DNA from: Acetobacterium wieringae | GTDB taxonomy: Bacteria; Bacillota; Clostridia; Eubacteriales; Eubacteriaceae | Direction of reading: 5' to 3' | NCBI RefSeq assembly: GCF_001766835.1 | Contig: NZ_LKEU01000035.1 | Span: forward strand, 148,276 to 212,275 | Length of the DNA: 64,000 bases | Shown here: positions 62,116 through 64,000 of the stretch, piece by piece | How the letters are laid out: the number at the start of each line of letters is the position of its first letter | How positions within the stretch are numbered: the first letter of the stretch is position 1 | Notes under the pieces: generated by a model | Databases searched by the model: none | The model's input: only the letters and a program-made list of their open reading frames with translations | Told to the model about the DNA's origin: nothing | Translations under genes and position numbers: made by a program

Positions 62116-63132
62116 TCAGCAAAGTGATTTAAGCCATTGCATGAGATCCTCGTCTTTTTCCCATGCCGGTAATTGTGGATTGTGCAAAACAGTGTAGGCT
62201 GTTTCAAGAGCCTTCCGCTTTTGTTTAGTATCGCAACGGGCATAAATTTCGGTTGTCGCTATTTCGGAATGTCCCAGGTAATCACGGATATAGATAAGTG
62301 GGACGCCTGATTGCAGTAAATGCATTGCTTTGCTGTGCCTCAAGGAATGAGGCGAAACTTTTTCCGGCACCAACAGGGGCGCCTTATTTCTTGCACTGCA
62401 GACATATTTATCTAAAATATAAGCAATCCCAGCACGTGTGAGTTTGGATTTACTCCTGTTAGAAAACACTGGTTGATAATAATTCTCCGATGAAAGAAGG
62501 TGATTTTCATTTAAATACTGCTGAAGTAATTGAACCGTCGGCTTCATTAATGGAACAATTCGTTTTTTATTTCCCTTTCCAGTTAAACGAACAGTAGCCG
62601 GATTTTGGAGTCGCACATCACCGACGATGAGGTCTGCAATTTCTTGTACTCTGGCCCCACTGTCATATAAAACGCTGAGCAGAACTAAATCTCGCCTTCC
62701 TGAAAAGGAACGGGTGTCAACAGCATCCAGAATAGCCTTTATACCATCAAGTGTTAAATATTCCATGATTTCTTCGGGACACTTTTTAGGCTGTATGGAT
62801 AAAATTTGTTGGGATATGTGCATGTAATCTGGGGTCTGTGTTTGGATATATTGAAAAAATGCTTTGATCCCCGAAAGACGGATATTTCGGGTCGATATGC
62901 TACATTTTCTCACAATCTCAATCCAATTGAGAAAATCAAGGATTAGTTCAACTCCAAGATCGGAAATAACAACTTTAGTTGCATCCATCTTTTTTTCAAC
63001 TTTAAGAAATTGAAAAAGAAGAATAAATGTATCTCTTCTCGATGCGATGGTATTGGAACTCAGTCCTTTTGTACCGGTTAGATAAACCGTCAGGTACTGA
63101 CTGATATATTTTGCTAAATCAGTCGGCTTCAT
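62116..63132 (-). CDS. Tyrosine recombinase/integrase
   Basis: Site-specific recombinase, 338 aa. The N-terminal SAM-like core-binding domain occupies about residues 1-110. The catalytic domain shows Arg (SGARVQEIADL), Lys region (LTGKGNKKRIVPL), HxxR (SPHSLRHSKAMHLL) and the His/Tyr pair (LGHSEIATTEIYAR). All key residues are present. It overlaps the upstream recombinase by 4 nt (ATGA), as in recombinase-in-series elements. Confidence 0.92.
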   Translation of the reverse strand: MKPTDLAKYISQYLTVYLTGTKGLSSNTIASRRDTFILLFQFLKVEKKMDATKVVISDLGVELILDFLNWIEIVRKCSISTRNIRLSGIKAFFQYIQTQTPDYMHISQQILSIQPKKCPEEIMEYLTLDGIKAILDAVDTRSFSGRRDLVLLSVLYDSGARVQEIADLIVGDVRLQNPATVRLTGKGNKKRIVPLMKPTVQLLQQYLNENHLLSSENYYQPVFSNRSKSKLTRAGIAYILDKYVCSARNKAPLLVPEKVSPHSLRHSKAMHLLQSGVPLIYIRDYLGHSEIATTEIYARCDTKQKRKALETAYTVLHNPQLPAWEKDEDLMQWLKSLC

Positions 63133-63841
63133 TTGTTCACCACTGGAATCACAAATGAGCAGACACTGTTAACGGCCTCCATTACAGCAGGATAAACTTC
63201 AGCTGTCATTTTGAGGTATTGACTGGTTGCTGCAATGGATTCATGTCCCAGATACACCGATAATATTGGAAGGACAGCATTGAGATCAACGTCATCCGCA
63301 ACCGATTTCTGTAAAGTATGACAACAAAATGTATGCCGGATATCATGAATTCTTGGACCATTTCCTCGTCCAGCATGTGGAATACCCGCCTGTTGAAGAA
63401 GCTCACGAAATCGATAGTAAATAGCGTGGTGAGAATATGGTTCTCGGGCAATACCAATAAAAAGATAGTCATCAGGAAGATACAGCGGATGCAACATTTC
63501 ACAGTATTGCTCAAGCACGTTTCTCATACTCGGCGAAAGGGGGATCAATCGATCCTTATCAAACTTAGCATGCTCAATGCGAAGAATACCGTTAACGAGA
63601 TCCACATGTGCTAACTGAAGTTTCAAGGCCTCATTGATTCGCAGTCCTGTACAGTAAAGGAGTCTGACAAGAATCGGCATAACAAGGTGCATGGTTGATC
63701 TGCGATGGGGATAGATTTTGTCGCTACATGAAATAATTGCAGAAATTTCTTGATGCGTAAAAACATAAGCAACATATTTTGATCTTCGACTTCGTTTATT
63801 ATCGATATGGATCGGAACGTACGCATCATAACCAATGTTTA
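63129..63841 (-). pseudogene. Tyrosine recombinase, 5' end apparently replaced by an IS21-type end
   Basis: The catalytic domain is complete: CTGLRINEALKL (Arg), DKDRLIPLSPSMR, IHDIRHTFCCHTLQ (HxxR) and YLGHESIAATSQYL (His/Tyr). Family-like sequence begins at NIGYDAYVPIHIDNKRSRRS (about 63841). Upstream the open frame continues to 63995, but those ~50 residues are Phe/Leu-rich and come from the terminal repeats of an IS21-type element, so most of the N-terminal DNA-binding domain seems lost. Confidence 0.75.
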
Positions 63842-64000
63842 TTGTAAAATAAAAATGTAGAAAGTTGCAAAGTAAAAATCCATAGTATTGCAAGTTGGAA
63901 AATGCACAATATTGCAAAAATCCATTGCGGGCAAAACTCAAGTCAATTATCCTTGTATCTGACCAAAGAACAAGGAGGAAATGGAGAATGCTCACAATGG
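63842..64000 (+). mobile_element. Left end of an IS21-type element, cut by the window edge
   Basis: It begins near TGTAAAATAAAAATGTAG and holds several related short repeats (TTGCAAAGTAAAAATCCAT, TATTGCAAGTTGG, ATATTGCAAAAATCCATTG), the multiple-repeat pattern of IS21 ends. AAGGAGG at 63972-63978 is followed at 63988 by ATG CTC ACA ATG, which reads MLTM, a common start of IstA. Only four codons lie within the window. Confidence 0.65.

Noticed and set aside
63842..63995. N-terminal 50 residues of the upstream recombinase frame
   Set aside because: Phe/Leu-rich translation of AT-rich repeats; it does not resemble a recombinase core-binding domain and coincides with IS21-type end repeats.
1..64000. 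tRNA or rRNA genes
   Set aside because: No cloverleaf with a TTCGAATC-type arm and CCA end, and no rRNA-like sequence, was noticed on either strand.

Overview
The window looks like a chromosomal segment of a low-to-moderate GC Bacillota of the class Clostridia. The evidence is AGGAGG-type ribosome binding sites, sigma-A promoters with 17-18 bp spacers, a glycine T-box, HPr kinase, the dimeric glycyl-tRNA synthetase, a CheC/CheD/FliY chemotaxis-flagellar set and an anaerobe-type ferredoxin. Gene order and protein style suggest an acetogen-like relative (Acetobacterium/Eubacterium); that is inference, since there is no rRNA or other marker here.

Layout. Positions 1-14018 are housekeeping: an iron-uptake operon (feoA, feoB, a Cys-rich FeoB partner) behind a promoter with a dyad operator; a cold-shock gene with a long folded leader; an operon uvrC-hprK-PHP phosphatase-degV-prfA; a monocistronic four-cluster ferredoxin; glyS behind a glycine T-box; and a Na/Pi transporter with a PhoU tail.

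Positions 14111-41472 are a flagellar and chemotaxis super-cluster. It opens with a sigma-A promoter, a c-di-GMP-I (GEMM-I) riboswitch and a terminator. It then runs fliK-flgD-(flagellar operon protein)-flgE-flbD-motA-motB-fliM-fliY-cheY-fliO-fliP-fliQ-fliR-flhB-flhA-fliA-flgG-like-flgG-like-fapA-cheC-cheD, then cheW-cheB, then flgM-flgN-flgK-flgL-yviE-like, then flagellin. Sigma-28-type promoters (TAAA-N15-GCCGATAT-like) precede flgM (one) and flagellin (two in tandem). So the early operon makes sigma-28, which then drives flgM-flgL and flagellin. The rod/MS-ring/export-ATPase genes, fliL, flhF/flhG, cheA/cheR and fliW/csrA are not in the window.

Positions 41604-49845 form a flagellin-modification module: an unknown helical protein, a Maf-like glycosyltransferase, and a CMP-nonulosonate (legionaminate-like) pathway (dehydratase, CBS-nucleotidyltransferase, formyltransferase, NeuB-, NeuC- and NeuA-type enzymes). 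The usual PLP aminotransferase is missing. Positions 50065-61827 are a more AT-rich surface-sugar region: two radical SAM proteins, a GT2 glycosyltransferase, rfbF and rfbH (CDP-3,6-dideoxyhexose path, without rfbG), an RfbJ-like reductase, a UDP-galactopyranose-mutase-like flavoprotein and a TylF-like methyltransferase. IS1380 and IS3 elements interrupt it.

Positions 61861-64000 are mobile-element debris: an IS21 istA remnant, two overlapping tyrosine recombinase genes (the first apparently cut at its 5' end), and the left end of another IS21-type element running off the window. The most interesting parts are the c-di-GMP control point, the incomplete nonulosonate/formyl pathway beside flagellin, and the radical-SAM/CDP-sugar island.
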